Source of the DNA: Thermoanaerobaculia bacterium
GTDB taxonomy: Bacteria > Acidobacteriota > Thermoanaerobaculia > UBA5066
Reading direction: 5' to 3'
DNA: 58,389 nucleotides
Assembly (NCBI GenBank): GCA_022071945.1
Contig: JAJVIN010000033.1
Coordinates: 1-58,389, forward strand
The first letter of the stretch is position 1; each line of letters starts with the position of its first letter. Shown one piece after another: positions 42,301 to 51,282 of the stretch. The translations under genes and the position numbers were made by a program. The notes beneath the pieces were generated by a model, which was given only the letters and a program-made list of their open reading frames with translations, did not search any database and had not been told where the DNA came from.

Positions 42301-44228
42301 GATCCCCACCCCTGGCTTCCGTTCGGCATGTTGCCGCCCGATGTCGGCGAGCTCATGTTGCGAGTCGCCAGGATCAGGAGGGCTTTCAGCATGGCGGGGC
42401 TCGGACGGTTGCCCGGATTGAGGACGAGCTCGTAGCGGCTGTAGAGAAGGGATGCCATCCCGGTGACGGCCGGGGCGGCGTGGCTCGTGCCTGAGGACCA
42501 CGTGTAGAGAGTCTGGCCGGCCGGGAAATAGGGGGCCGAAGGGGAAACGCAGAGGCCGTTGCCCATGAAGGAGGATGTCTGCGAGGCCGGGCCTTGGACG
42601 TGGGTTCCCGGCGCAACCATGTCGGGCTTGGTTCGCAGGTCGGCCGTCGGACCGCGCGAGGAGAAGGAGATGATGTCGTCGGCGTTGTTGGCCGCGGTGA
42701 TGGCGCAGGCGTCCGCGATTCCTTCGGACCGGACGTTCTCCGAGGCACCGACGGTGACGACGTTCTTCGCGGACCCCGGCGAGCCGATGGTCTGGGATCC
42801 AGGGCCGCTGTTGCCCGCCGAGAAGATGTGCAGCATCTCCTGCAGGCCATCCGTTCCGGGCATGGCGTCTCGTGTCAGGGCGTCGTAGGTCTGCGCGAGC
42901 GCGTCATACCCGCCGGACGAGGGGGCTCCCCAGCTGTTGGAGGAGATGGCGGCGCCCTTGTTGTAGCTCGACGCGACGACACCCTGGTAGGTCCCGCCGC
43001 AGGCGGATGTGTTGAGCAGCCCCGAGCTTCGGAAGATCTTGGTCGCCCCGATCCGGCCGTAGGGCGAGACTCCCAGTCCCAGGCGGTATCCCGAGCCGTC
43101 GGTGAATGGGAATCCCATCTGGTTGTTGTAGCCAAAGCCGATGCCGGCGTTGAGGGTGCCGTGCCCTCCGGTGGAAGCGGCGGAGCTGTCGGGGGTGCAG
43201 TTCGTCACCGACACGACTCGGCTGGCGTTGGCGGCGTTCCCGAGCTCGCGAAAGTCCGGGTGCGCGATCGTCGCGGCGCTCCCGTTGTCGAGCCCGTCGT
43301 CCACGAAGTCGACGATGGGGTAAGAGAGCGAAGAGGCCGGGAACTCCTTCAGTCCGACCCAGGTGAGGTACCCCGCCGAGCTCGGGACGATGTTGGCTCC
43401 CGAGGCGGTCACGTTCCCGGCCACGATCTGGGCCTGGATCTCGTCGTTCAGCCTTGGGGAGACGTAGGGCTCGACGTTGTAGACGTCCGGCCATCCCGCG
43501 ATCTCCTGGAGCCTGTCAGCGGGCACCTCGAGAGACACATTCAGGAAGTCGAGGACCTGGTTCGGGGGAACCAGAACGTTGCCGGTCAGCCCCATCAGCT
43601 TCCCGAGTGAGGAAGCCTTCGGTGCGTAGAGCTGGACGGTGATCGCGACTGGGCCGGGAGCGGCCCCTTCGACTGCGTCCAGGGTGGGGTGAAGGCGGTG
43701 GGCGAGGGTGTAGGGTCCGTACCAGTCGAGGATCCCTTCACCATCGGACCCGAGCCCGGAAAGCTCCCGGGAACGGCCCTCCTCGATCCAGACCAGGTAG
43801 CCGTTCTCGGGAATGTAGAGGACGGGGCGTGCTCCGCTGAGGGAGAGCTTCTGGAGCCACGTGTCGCGGACAGGTCCCGGGAAGTGAACGATGTGGAATC
43901 CCGCGCTCGCCGGGGGCACGGGCATGGAGGCACGGGTGTCGAGCTGGCTTCGCCGGAGCTCGAGTGAGGTCGAAGGCGCGGCAAGGCTGACCTCTGGGGA
44001 TGCCAGGAGGTCTTTCGCGACGTGTTCTGGCGCCTTCCAGTACGAGAAGGCGCCGTAGTTCGCCTCCTCGCGAAGGCCCGCGCGCCGGGCGGCCTCGGCG
44101 GCTTCGGGGCGGGTGTTCTCGATCCGCAGGGTGACAACGGCGTCCGCCGACAGGAGAGCGGGGGCCATGACCGAGAGAGCCAGGGGGAGAGCGAGCAGGG
44201 CAGGGAGCGTACGAGTTCTCACGTTCAC
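39375..44228 (-). CDS. Giant exported S8 subtilisin-like protease with Ig-like and SLH-like repeats
   Basis: About 1617 residues. The order is signal sequence, a long propeptide region (to about 270), an S8 catalytic domain, a jelly-roll-like P domain, four Ig/PKD-like repeats, two fibronectin-like modules and SLH-like repeats at the C-terminus. The triad is Asp in IVDFVDDGLDN (near 310), His in GGHGTLNAG (near 357) and Ser in SSGTSHAAPA (near 580). Each Ig-like repeat begins ITAP..VC and holds a cysteine pair. It is probably displayed on the cell surface. The start is uncertain: GTG at 44226-44228 is used, a second GTG lies 6 bases on and no strong ribosome site is seen. Confidence 0.88.
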   Translation of the reverse strand: MNVRTRTLPALLALPLALSVMAPALLSADAVVTLRIENTRPEAAEAARRAGLREEANYGAFSYWKAPEHVAKDLLASPEVSLAAPSTSLELRRSQLDTRASMPVPPASAGFHIVHFPGPVRDTWLQKLSLSGARPVLYIPENGYLVWIEEGRSRELSGLGSDGEGILDWYGPYTLAHRLHPTLDAVEGAAPGPVAITVQLYAPKASSLGKLMGLTGNVLVPPNQVLDFLNVSLEVPADRLQEIAGWPDVYNVEPYVSPRLNDEIQAQIVAGNVTASGANIVPSSAGYLTWVGLKEFPASSLSYPIVDFVDDGLDNGSAATIAHPDFRELGNAANASRVVSVTNCTPDSSAASTGGHGTLNAGIGFGYNNQMGFPFTDGSGYRLGLGVSPYGRIGATKIFRSSGLLNTSACGGTYQGVVASSYNKGAAISSNSWGAPSSGGYDALAQTYDALTRDAMPGTDGLQEMLHIFSAGNSGPGSQTIGSPGSAKNVVTVGASENVRSEGIADACAITAANNADDIISFSSRGPTADLRTKPDMVAPGTHVQGPASQTSSFMGNGLCVSPSAPYFPAGQTLYTWSSGTSHAAPAVTGMASLLYSRYELVLNPGNRPSPAMLKALLILATRNMSSPTSGGNMPNGSQGWGSAALNRLIDGAPIAVFDQARTLAATGESFSISGTVSDPTKPLRIVLTWTDAPGSTTSASYVNNLDLEVEVNSQIYKGNVFANAVSVTGGSFDTRNNVEAVFLPAGTTGPYIVRVKAANIAGDGIPGNADTTDQDFAIAVYNGEACDAPSTEITAPAQVCAGSSENAASVPEGADIYSWSITNGTIEGPANTPAITFTAGLTGPVSLSVTVTKAGCRGAATKSVPLVSAAITAPSIVCTESTGNTASGLPDADSYMWTITNGTITSGAGTKTIVFTAGTSGTIQLGLTVTKGNCTVASSKSISINATPPSADITAPAEICAGSPSGVASVAPGADTYLWTVTNGRILGGQGTPTLTYLAGGPGTLALSATVAKSGCTVSKSVEVNVVSRPGAAITAPQLVCPGAENLEASAPAGFDTYNWAITNGTITAGGTAKTVTFDAGTAGTTTLTLTATKNGCTATTSATIQVVAASSNAPVLTSPAPDATGFTGGALTWTHPDANLYEVLFDTVNPPQRRLTTTQAKSAYIPVWFPGTTYYWQVKALSGCGTKASEIASFTTGTCPWAAISPSLVSPAPGASSQPTELTLQWSPVLGTAYYAISLGVTATGLKRQRTVPAGTTAVTIRLNPGTTYYWSVTAFPVCGSLPGATSLQQSFSTAAASGSVLSIVPGTLERYSSALVDFYGNNLLPSSKTFIERSGVAAGVLENAVFTTTQITQYFYSPSPRPAGFYDAGLSIDGVEKSRLLRAVALRAFTDVGENEYFFESSSQVVDTGLLEPDFDAVAAGPQFAPTTPVTRGLMALYLARAYQWWRTGSISLQPATCTDDGQGGSTDFTDVPCTHPLWLPIHWIKTWGVTVGSPCPEGPGLCYLPERTLNRAEAITFLQRLKQGTLLPSLLAGIGEIDPGCTEPYPACSGWTDAGMKTAGWPRREINVAFNDRMTVGCGGSPGNNLTMCVYDPLNRAQTGELLARTLVLVPNP

Positions 44229-44307
44229 ATCCGAAGTCAAGAGATTCGCAGGGTTTCGTTCTGAAGAAGCGATCCGGTTCTGGGGAGCGTGCCGAGGAGG
44301 CGGCGCG

Positions 44308-45342
44308 TCAAGGAGTGTCGATGGGGACCTGTTTTCCTTCTTTCAGGACGGTTCGAAGGAGAGTCTCCATCGCCTGGACGAGCTGATCGAAGCGAGCCTG
44401 TTTGTCGAGGTGCGTCTTGGCGTCCATGCCCGCGAACTGGCGGGCGTTGACATTCACCGAACGGTTCAGGACGCTGACCTTCAGGTCCGTGTAGGTCTCC
44501 TCGTAGAGGTTCGGCGGGAACTGATCGGGCTGGCTCTGCCGGACCGTCTGCAGGAGTTTCGCCGAGGCCTTGGCGTCGAGCTTCGTCCGGTAGACGGGTC
44601 CCTCGCCCTTGGAGAACGTCCGCTCGGATGCGGAGACCTCGTCTCCCTCGATCCGGATGAGCCAGCCAGCCGCGTCGGAACCCGGTGTCTTCGTCTCGAT
44701 GATGCGGTTCATCAAGAGAAAGAGGGCGCGTCTGGAAAGCCCGCCCTTTTCGATCGCTTCCAGCCCTTCTCCCAGGGTCTTCACGGTCTTCGCGCTCGCG
44801 GCGCTGTCGCGGACGGCCTCGAAAAGGTCACGGCCCAGCTTCATGAAGGGCTCGTGGATCGCGCCCTTGTTGAACTGAGTGACCATCTTGCGCGCCCCGC
44901 CGACCGAGACCTCGACGTTGCAGAGGACTTCCAGGGCCGCCTGCCGTGGGGGCGCCGGCCGCGCCTTGCTATCGGGCTCGGCCCCGGCGGGATCCTTCTT
45001 GGCCGGCTTGCTCCCCGGAGCTCCGTAGTCCTTGGCGAGATCGGCGAACTTCCCGTCGGAGAGCGTCTTCAGGATGGACTTGAGCTGGGCCTTCGTGATC
45101 GCGATCTGCCGCTCCTCGTTGAGGAATCCGGTTCCGTCTCCCCAGACTTGCAGCCTGTAGCCCAGCGAGCTCCTGCAGCCGGTGACGGAAACCGCCAGGG
45201 ACTCGACCGGGATCTTTCCCCCGGTCGCATCCTGGAGGTTCTTCTTGAACGGAGGCGGAGCCGTCGCCGCGGCCGCGGAAAGAGGGGGGGCCGAGACGGC
45301 GAGGCAGAAGAGAGTGGCGGGGATGGTCTTTCTCAGAAACAC
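44308..45342 (-). CDS. Secreted protein of unknown function
   Basis: This 344-residue protein has a signal sequence (FLRKTIPATLFCLAVSAPPLSA) and two similar halves that each read like a small alpha/beta domain (SLGYRLQVWGDGTGFLNEE and AAGWLIRIEGDEVSASERTF). The internal duplication is a visual judgement. The GTG at 45340-45342 has TGGAGG 7 bases upstream and is chosen over an ATG at 45379-45381 that overlaps wecB. No catalytic motif is recognised. It is downstream of wecB on the same strand, 35 bp from its stop. Confidence 0.65.
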   Translation of the reverse strand: MFLRKTIPATLFCLAVSAPPLSAAAATAPPPFKKNLQDATGGKIPVESLAVSVTGCRSSLGYRLQVWGDGTGFLNEERQIAITKAQLKSILKTLSDGKFADLAKDYGAPGSKPAKKDPAGAEPDSKARPAPPRQAALEVLCNVEVSVGGARKMVTQFNKGAIHEPFMKLGRDLFEAVRDSAASAKTVKTLGEGLEAIEKGGLSRRALFLLMNRIIETKTPGSDAAGWLIRIEGDEVSASERTFSKGEGPVYRTKLDAKASAKLLQTVRQSQPDQFPPNLYEETYTDLKVSVLNRSVNVNARQFAGMDAKTHLDKQARFDQLVQAMETLLRTVLKEGKQVPIDTP

Positions 45343-45377
45343 GTGATTCCTCCAGTGAACCCGGGCAATTCCGGCTC

Positions 45378-46487
45378 TCAAGGTCGAGTGGCGAGAAGCT
45401 CGGCGATCCGTTCGCCGCTCTTGCCGTCTCCGAACGGATTGGGGCCCGACGTCATGGCTTTCCAGGCGGTCTCATCGTCCAGGAGCCGGCGGCTCTCGGC
45501 GAGAATGAGATCGGCGTCGGTCCCGACGAGCTTGCCCCAGCCGCTCTCGACGACCTCGGGGCGCTCGGTGACGTCTCGAAGGATCAGGACCGGCACACCG
45601 AGCGAAGGTGCCTCCTCCTGCACGCCTCCCGAATCGCTCAGGACGAGCCTCGCTCGGGAGAAAAGGGCGAGGAAGTCTGGATAGTCGAGGGGCGGATGCA
45701 GGTCGACTCCGGGGACGCCGCCGAGGATCTCGCGGGCCGGACGGTCGACCGAGGGATTCGGGTGGACCGGGTAGACGATCCTCACGCTGCCCTCGCGCTC
45801 CCGGGCCAGCTCGCGGATCGCCTCGAGGACCCGCCGGACGGGCTCGCCGAAGCTCTCTCGTCTGTGGAGGGTCACGAGGACGAGCGTTCTCCCACCGGCC
45901 TCCCCGGAGGGAGTGCCGGCCGCGTGGATCCGGTGGACGGCATCGACGATCGTGTTCCCCACGACGTGAATGCTCTCGTCCGGGGCCCCTTCTGCCAGGA
46001 GGTGCCGCCGGGCGCGCTCGGTCGGCGCGAAGTGCAGGCTGGCGGCCACGGCGACTCCCTTGCGGTTGAACTCCTCGGGGAAGGGAGAGTCCATGCGGCC
46101 GCTCCGGAGTCCGGCCTCGACGTGGGCGACCGGCACGCCGGCGTAGAACGATCCCCACGCGGCGGCGAGGGCCGTCGTCGTGTCGCCCTGGACGACAGTC
46201 CAGGCAGGCCTTTCCCTTTCGAGGTGGGGCTCGAGGCGCCGCAGGACCTCGGCCGCCACGCGGGCGGGGGTCTGGTTGGCCGTCATGACGTCCAGATCGA
46301 TGTCGGGGGTCAGCCCGAAGGGAGCCAGGGCCTGCCGCAGCATCTCGCGGTGCTGGGAGGTGGAGACGAGCAGGGCGGTGAGCGAGCCGTGGCGCCGCGC
46401 CGCTTCCACGGCGGGGGCGAGCTTGATCGCCTCGGGCCGGGTACCCATCACGAAGAAGACTTTCTTGGTCAGGGGAGGCTGGTCCAT
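45378..46487 (-). CDS. wecB: UDP-N-acetylglucosamine 2-epimerase (non-hydrolysing)
   Basis: This 369-residue GT-B-fold enzyme interconverts UDP-GlcNAc and UDP-ManNAc for surface polysaccharide synthesis. Motifs are MGTRPEAIKLAP, VQGDTTTALAAAW, VAHVEAGLRSG and FPEEFNRKG in the N-terminal half, and SDSGGVQEEAPSLGVPVLILRDVTERPE in parts through the nucleotide-binding half. It is divergent from a GT2-like glycosyltransferase, which hints at a glycan function for the neighbourhood, but no WecC dehydrogenase is present here. Confidence 0.94.
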   Translation of the reverse strand: MDQPPLTKKVFFVMGTRPEAIKLAPAVEAARRHGSLTALLVSTSQHREMLRQALAPFGLTPDIDLDVMTANQTPARVAAEVLRRLEPHLERERPAWTVVQGDTTTALAAAWGSFYAGVPVAHVEAGLRSGRMDSPFPEEFNRKGVAVAASLHFAPTERARRHLLAEGAPDESIHVVGNTIVDAVHRIHAAGTPSGEAGGRTLVLVTLHRRESFGEPVRRVLEAIRELAREREGSVRIVYPVHPNPSVDRPAREILGGVPGVDLHPPLDYPDFLALFSRARLVLSDSGGVQEEAPSLGVPVLILRDVTERPEVVESGWGKLVGTDADLILAESRRLLDDETAWKAMTSGPNPFGDGKSGERIAELLATRP

Positions 46488-46589
46488 TCAGCCTGAGGTT
46501 ATCAGCCCTGGCGGACTCTGGGCGCTCGGGGCCGTTGGGGCGAGAATCCGCACGGAGGTCGGACGATTCCAGACATTCTTGCCCTTGCG

Positions 46590-47744
46590 GTGTCGGTACT
46601 CCTGCTCCCGGCGGTCCTCGACTCTGTCTTCACGGTGGTCCTGGCGGTCGCCTCTCTGAGGCGGCGGATGACGTCCGGGCAGGGCCGCGGCGGATTCCGG
46701 TGGCTCGTGCTCGTCCCGGCGAGGAGAGAAGGAGGCCAGGTCGAGCCCGTCCTGGCGGCCGTGACGGGGGCTCCCCGAATCGGGGCCCCCGGGAACGGGG
46801 CCCCCGGGAACGGGGCCTCCTCGGTCCAGGCAGCCTTGATCCTGGACGGACCCGATCCTGAGGCGGAAGCCGTGGCCGGGCGGCTGGGCGTGGCGGTCCA
46901 CGTCAAGACCCCGGAAGGGCCCTCGAAGGCGGCGGTTCTGGCTTGGGCCGCGGAGCGTCTTCGAGGAGAGCTCGAGTCGGCGGATGGCGTCCTCGTCTTG
47001 GACGTTGGCTCCGTGCCCTGCCCGGGTTTCTTCTCGAGCTTCTCGATTCCCGAGGGAAAGGACGCCGTCCAGGCCTTTCTCGGGGGGGCGGCCCGGGGTG
47101 TGGGGGAAGCCATCCGGCACTCCGAGAACTTTGCGCAGAGGGTGGAGGACGCCGGACGCGAAGCCCTGGGCTGGAGTGTGAGGCTGCGGGGAACCGGAAC
47201 CGGGTTTCGGCCGGGTGTCTTTTCGAGGGTGTCGGCCTCGCTGAAGACGCAGGTCGAGGACTTGGAGGCGTCGTTGCTGCTGGCGGCCGCCGGGGGCAGG
47301 GCTGTCATGGGGCCTCCCGAAGCGATCGTTCTGGATGAAAAGCCCGAGGATGTCGAGCGGGCAGCGGTGCAGAGGGCTCGTTGGTTCGTGGGGCGGTGGC
47401 AGCTCCTGGTCCGGCGCCGGGGTGTGTTTCTCCGGCTCCTTCGCCGGCACCCAGTGGAGGGGCTGGCCTTTCTGGTCGAGATCTGGGGCCGGCCGTTTGT
47501 CCTGTCGGTCGCCTTTCGGGTCGCCTGGTCAGTGGTTCTCGGGGGAGGGGTCGCGATGGGTCTTTTCCGCCCGGAGTTCTTCTGGGTTGCGGGGGTTTTC
47601 TTTTCGAGCACGTTCCTGACCGCCGGTGCCGTGCTCGCGACGGGCCGGCCGCCCCTGAGAAGTCTCTCGGCTCTGACCCGTTCGTGGACGCGATCTCTCG
47701 GCAAGGTTCCCGAGGCCGTCGCGGGGTGGCTCCGGGCCCGCTGA
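46590..47744 (+). CDS. GT2-like membrane glycosyltransferase with altered metal motif
   Basis: This 384-residue protein has one N-terminal membrane helix, a GT-A-like domain and two or three C-terminal membrane helices. The later GT2 features are recognisable: VEDLEASLLLAAAGG, then VLDEKPEDVERAAVQRARWFVGRW (the QxxRW region). At the usual DAD metal-binding site the sequence is VLDVGSVPCPGFF, so the second Asp is lost. A 15-bp in-frame repeat adds GAPGNGAPGNGA near residue 64. The start is GTG at 46590 without a good ribosome site. Acceptor and donor are unknown. Confidence 0.7.
   Translation: MSVLLLPAVLDSVFTVVLAVASLRRRMTSGQGRGGFRWLVLVPARREGGQVEPVLAAVTGAPRIGAPGNGAPGNGASSVQAALILDGPDPEAEAVAGRLGVAVHVKTPEGPSKAAVLAWAAERLRGELESADGVLVLDVGSVPCPGFFSSFSIPEGKDAVQAFLGGAARGVGEAIRHSENFAQRVEDAGREALGWSVRLRGTGTGFRPGVFSRVSASLKTQVEDLEASLLLAAAGGRAVMGPPEAIVLDEKPEDVERAAVQRARWFVGRWQLLVRRRGVFLRLLRRHPVEGLAFLVEIWGRPFVLSVAFRVAWSVVLGGGVAMGLFRPEFFWVAGVFFSSTFLTAGAVLATGRPPLRSLSALTRSWTRSLGKVPEAVAGWLRAR
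46767..46826. repeat. In-frame 15-bp tandem repeat in the GT2-like gene
   Basis: Four units of 15 bp start at 46767, 46782, 46797 and 46812. The two central ones are identical (GGGGCCCCCGGGAAC) and the flanking ones diverged. Each encodes GAPxx. The unit is itself a near-palindrome, but shares no sequence with the GGCGCGCC-core repeats. Confidence 0.75.
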
Positions 47745-47788
47745 CGGTCTCGTGGCTTGTGGTACTGTCTGTCGGTTCCGCCTGTCTC

Positions 47789-47872
47789 GCGGGAGTGGCG
47801 GAATGGCAGACGCGCCAGACTTAGGATCTGGTGAGGAAACTCGTGAGGGTTCGATCCCCTCCTCCCGCACCA
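47789..47872 (+). tRNA. tRNA-Leu (anticodon UAG)
   Basis: The acceptor stem GCGGGAG (47789-47795) pairs with CTCCCGC (47862-47868), and the CCA end is encoded (47870-47872). The anticodon arm is CCAGA-CTTAGGA-TCTGG with anticodon TAG at 47822-47824. The long variable arm places it in the class II Leu group. It lies directly upstream of tig. Confidence 0.96.
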
Positions 47873-47893
47873 TCACCCAACGAAAGACTCGCA

Positions 47894-49207
47894 ATGACGA
47901 TGATCACTTCGTATCAAGACGTGTCCCCCACCAAGAAGACCATGGCCTTCGAGGTTCCGGTCGAAGCGGTCGCCAAGGAAACCGAGAAGGCGGTTCGCGA
48001 GCTCTCCCGGTCGATCCAGCTCCCGGGTTTCCGGCCAGGCAAGGCCCCGCTCGACATCATCAAGAAGAGATTCGGCCGCGAGCTGCAGAAGGACGTCGTC
48101 GAGCACTTGATCGAGCACGCGATCATCGACGGCCTGAAGGAAAAGAGCCTCCATCCGATCGGGCAGCCAAAGGTCAGCCAGGTCAGTGTCGAAGAGGGCA
48201 AGCCCCTCACGTTCCAGCTCGAAGTCGAGATCCGTCCCGAAGTGCATCCGAAGGACTACCGGGGCTTGAAGGTCCCGGCGGAGAACGCGACGGTGACAGA
48301 CGAGGAGATCGAGCGCGCTCTCTCGGATCTCAGGGACCGGCAAGCGAGCTATGACCCGATCGAGGACAGGCCCGTCGCGGATGGGGATTTCGTCCTCGTC
48401 GACATCAGCGGGACGTTCCCGTCGGGGGACGGCAAGGACTTCGAGCACAAGAAGGTCCTCGTCGAGGTCGGCGCCGAGCAGACGATGCCGGAGATCACGG
48501 CGAACCTCAGGAACGCGGAGCCCGGCATGCACGTCACCTTCCAGAAGACCTTCCCCGAGAGCGAGGGGAATCCGGAGTTTTCTGGCAAGACGGTCCTTTA
48601 CACCGTGGCGCTCCACGCGATCAAGAGCCGGGTCCTGCCCGAGCTCGACGACGAATTCGCCCGCACGGTCCTGACGCCGCGCGAGGGCGAGGCTCCGGAG
48701 GGGGCGAATCTCGAGATGCTGAAGAACCGCCTCCGCGAGTCGATCGGCCGCGAGAAAGAGAAGGCCGTGCGCCGAAACAAGGAGCGCGCCCTGCTCGACG
48801 GGCTTCTCGCCCTGAACGACGTCGACGCTCCCGAGACGATGATCGAGGCTCAGCTCGATTCCACCCTCAAGGAGTACGCCCGGATGATGAGCCGGGAAGG
48901 CGTCGATCTCGAGAAGGCGAACGTCAACTGGCAGGAGCTGCGCGAGCAGGCCCGGCCGGGCGCGATCCGCAAGGTGAAGGAGTACCTCCTCCTCGACGCG
49001 ATCGGAGACCTCGAGAAGCTCGAGGCGACCGAGACCGAGGTGGACGCGGAGCTGAAGGGCCAGGCCGCGATGATCGGCGCGAAGTGGACGGAGCTGAAGG
49101 CGAGCTACAAGAAGGCCGACCGGCTGGGGGAGGTCTTCGAGGAGATCCGGCTGCGGAAGGTCGTCGACTTCCTGATGGCGGAAGCCATCACGCCCCCGCA
49201 GCCGTAA
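47894..49207 (+). CDS. tig: Trigger factor
   Basis: This 437-residue ribosome-associated chaperone and prolyl isomerase has a ribosome-binding N-terminal domain (FRPGKAPLDIIKKRFG, about 45-60), a central FKBP-like domain (about 150-245) and a C-terminal helical chaperone domain. The ATG at 47894 is 21 bp after the tRNA; a second ATG two codons later is also possible. It heads the classic tig-clpP-clpX-lon proteostasis cluster. Confidence 0.96.
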   Translation: MTMITSYQDVSPTKKTMAFEVPVEAVAKETEKAVRELSRSIQLPGFRPGKAPLDIIKKRFGRELQKDVVEHLIEHAIIDGLKEKSLHPIGQPKVSQVSVEEGKPLTFQLEVEIRPEVHPKDYRGLKVPAENATVTDEEIERALSDLRDRQASYDPIEDRPVADGDFVLVDISGTFPSGDGKDFEHKKVLVEVGAEQTMPEITANLRNAEPGMHVTFQKTFPESEGNPEFSGKTVLYTVALHAIKSRVLPELDDEFARTVLTPREGEAPEGANLEMLKNRLRESIGREKEKAVRRNKERALLDGLLALNDVDAPETMIEAQLDSTLKEYARMMSREGVDLEKANVNWQELREQARPGAIRKVKEYLLLDAIGDLEKLEATETEVDAELKGQAAMIGAKWTELKASYKKADRLGEVFEEIRLRKVVDFLMAEAITPPQP

Positions 49208-49228
49208 GAGGGAAAGGAGGGGTTCACC

Positions 49229-49813
49229 GTGCTCATCCCGATGGTCATCGAACAGACGAACCGGGGGGAACGCGCGTACGACATCTACTCGCGGCTCCTG
49301 AAGGACAACGTCATTTTTCTGGGCTCGTCCATCAACGACGAGGTGGCGAACCTCGTGATTGCCCAGATGCTCTTCCTCGAGGCGGAAAACCCCGAGAAGG
49401 ACATCACCCTCTACATCAACTCCCCGGGCGGCTCGATCACGGCCGGGCTGGCGATCTACGACACGATGCAGTACGTCAAGCCAGACGTGGCCACGTACTG
49501 CGTGGGCCAGGCGGCGTCGATGGGGGCCGTGCTCTTGGCGGGCGGAGCAAAGGGCAAGCGGTTCGCCCTCCCGAACTCGCGGGTCCTGATCCACCAGCCG
49601 CTCGCGTACGGAATGGAAGGGCAGGCCTCGGACATCGAGATTCATGCCCGCGACCTGATCCGCCTGAAGCGCCGGCTGAACGAGATCCTGGCCAATCACT
49701 GCAACCAGCCGCTCGAGCGGGTGGAGCGGGATACGGACCGCGACAACATCTTCGAGGCGGACGCCGCCAAGGACTACGGCCTCATCGACGTCGTCATCCG
49801 CAGGCGCGACTGA
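49229..49813 (+). CDS. clpP: ATP-dependent Clp protease proteolytic subunit
   Basis: This 194-residue serine peptidase has Ser97 (GQAASMGAV), His122 (VLIHQP) and Asp168 (ERDTDRD) at the standard positions. It assembles as a two-ring barrel and works with ClpX, encoded next. The GTG start has GGAGG 9 bases upstream. A hairpin with a T run and an extended -10 box in the gap to clpX suggest that clpX also has its own promoter. Confidence 0.97.
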   Translation: MLIPMVIEQTNRGERAYDIYSRLLKDNVIFLGSSINDEVANLVIAQMLFLEAENPEKDITLYINSPGGSITAGLAIYDTMQYVKPDVATYCVGQAASMGAVLLAGGAKGKRFALPNSRVLIHQPLAYGMEGQASDIEIHARDLIRLKRRLNEILANHCNQPLERVERDTDRDNIFEADAAKDYGLIDVVIRRRD

Positions 49814-49859
49814 CGGGAAGAAACCAGGGCGGGCCCGGACCGCGGAGGTACCGGGGAGG

Positions 49860-49886
49860 GCCCGGCGCCCGGGCTTTTGCTAATAT
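49860..49886 (+). promoter_or_regulatory. clpP-clpX intergenic terminator and extended -10 box
   Basis: The stem GCCCGG/CCGGGC with a CGC loop (49860-49874) is followed by TTTT, forming a short intrinsic terminator or attenuator. It is immediately followed by TGC-TAATAT (49879-49886 region), an extended -10 promoter element 30 bp before the clpX ATG. No clear -35 box is seen. Confidence 0.5.
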
Positions 49887-49916
49887 GGAATCCGTGGAGG
49901 ACTCGGGAAAGACGTC

Positions 49917-51161
49917 ATGACCAAGAAGATGGGTTCGGGAGATTTGCTTCGTTGCAGTTTCTGCAACAAGTCACAGCGTGACGTCAAGAAACTGATCGCG
50001 GGTCCCACGGTCTATATCTGCGACGAGTGTGTCGACATCTGTCTCGACATCATTGCGGAAGACCGGGTCCTCGATCAGCAGCGTCCGGAAGCGAGGCTTC
50101 CCAAGCCTCGCGAGATCAAGGAGTTCCTCGACGAGTACGTGGTGGGACAAGAGCAGGCCAAGCGCAAGCTGGCCGTGGCGGTCTACAACCACTACAAGAG
50201 GATCGACTACTTCGAAAGGAACCGGAAGCTCGACGTCGAGTTGCAGAAGTCGAACATCCTTCTGATCGGCCCCACCGGGACGGGCAAAACGCTCCTCGCC
50301 CAGACGCTGGCCAAGATGCTCTCGGTGCCGTTCACCATCGCCGACGCGACCACGCTGACCGAGGCGGGCTACGTTGGCGAAGACGTCGAGAACATCATCC
50401 TGAAGCTCTATCAGGCGGCGGGTCAGGACAAGGAGAAGACCGAGCGGGGGATTGTCTACATCGACGAGATCGACAAGATCGCCCGGAAAGGCGAGAACCC
50501 GTCGATCACGCGGGATGTCTCGGGTGAGGGGGTCCAGCAAGCGCTCTTGAAGATCCTCGAGGGGACGGTCACGAACGTGCCGCCCCAGGGCGGGCGCAAG
50601 CACCCGCACCAGGAGTTCATCCAGATCGACACGACGAACATCCTGTTCATTTGCGGCGGGGCCTTCGTCGGGCTCGAGGACATCATCGGCCGCCGGCTCT
50701 CCGAGAAATCGATGGGGTTCGGGGCGAAGATCGCGTCGAGGAAAGAGAAGAGAGCGGGCGAGCTTCTCGAGAAGGTCCATCCGGAAGACCTGATCAAGTT
50801 CGGGATGATCCCCGAGTTCGTGGGCCGGGTCCCCGTCGTGGCCTCCCTGCACGACCTCGATCGCGGGGCGCTCGTCTCGATCCTGAAGGAACCGAAGAAC
50901 TCGCTCATCAAGCAGTACCAGACGCTCCTCGAGTTCGAGAGCGTTGGCCTTCGATTCACGGATGATGCGCTCGAGGCCATCGCCGACGAGGCCATCGCCC
51001 GCAATGTCGGGGCCCGTGGTCTGAAAATCATCCTCGAGGACCTCATGCTCGACGTGATGTACCGTGTCCCGTCGGAAGAGGAGATCGAGGAGTGTGTCAT
51101 CACCCGAGATGCGGTCCTTCACAGGGCCGCGCCGATTCTCTCGCTGAGGAAAGCGGGCTGA
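49917..51161 (+). CDS. clpX: ATP-dependent Clp protease ATP-binding subunit ClpX
   Basis: This 414-residue AAA+ unfoldase delivers substrates to ClpP. The N-terminal C4 zinc-binding domain has Cys13, 16, 35 and 38. The AAA+ module has Walker A GPTGTGKT (118-125), Walker [11 protein letters not shown] and the pore-loop and ClpP-contact regions typical of the family. The length matches E. coli ClpX (424). A clpP-to-clpX gap with terminator and promoter signals separates it from clpP. Confidence 0.97.
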   Translation: MTKKMGSGDLLRCSFCNKSQRDVKKLIAGPTVYICDECVDICLDIIAEDRVLDQQRPEARLPKPREIKEFLDEYVVGQEQAKRKLAVAVYNHYKRIDYFERNRKLDVELQKSNILLIGPTGTGKTLLAQTLAKMLSVPFTIADATTLTEAGYVGEDVENIILKLYQAAGQDKEKTERGIVYIDEIDKIARKGENPSITRDVSGEGVQQALLKILEGTVTNVPPQGGRKHPHQEFIQIDTTNILFICGGAFVGLEDIIGRRLSEKSMGFGAKIASRKEKRAGELLEKVHPEDLIKFGMIPEFVGRVPVVASLHDLDRGALVSILKEPKNSLIKQYQTLLEFESVGLRFTDDALEAIADEAIARNVGARGLKIILEDLMLDVMYRVPSEEEIEECVITRDAVLHRAAPILSLRKAG

Positions 51162-51282
51162 CGGCCGTTCACCCGCCCTCCCTTGGAAACGAACGATCTT
51201 TGAGAGCCCGGGACCGCTCCGGCATCCCGGGCACGTTCGTTCTCTCCCACACGCCGTTTACGGCCTTGCCGAGGTGGTTCCC

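Noticed and set aside
47831-47893. Trigger factor start within the tRNA gene
   Set aside because: The frame is open through the tRNA 3-prime half, but the conserved protein begins at the ATG at 47894.
49885-49920. Eleven-codon upstream frame overlapping the clpX start
   Set aside because: The -10 box lies over its start codon, so a transcript from that promoter would begin after its ATG, and it lacks a ribosome site.
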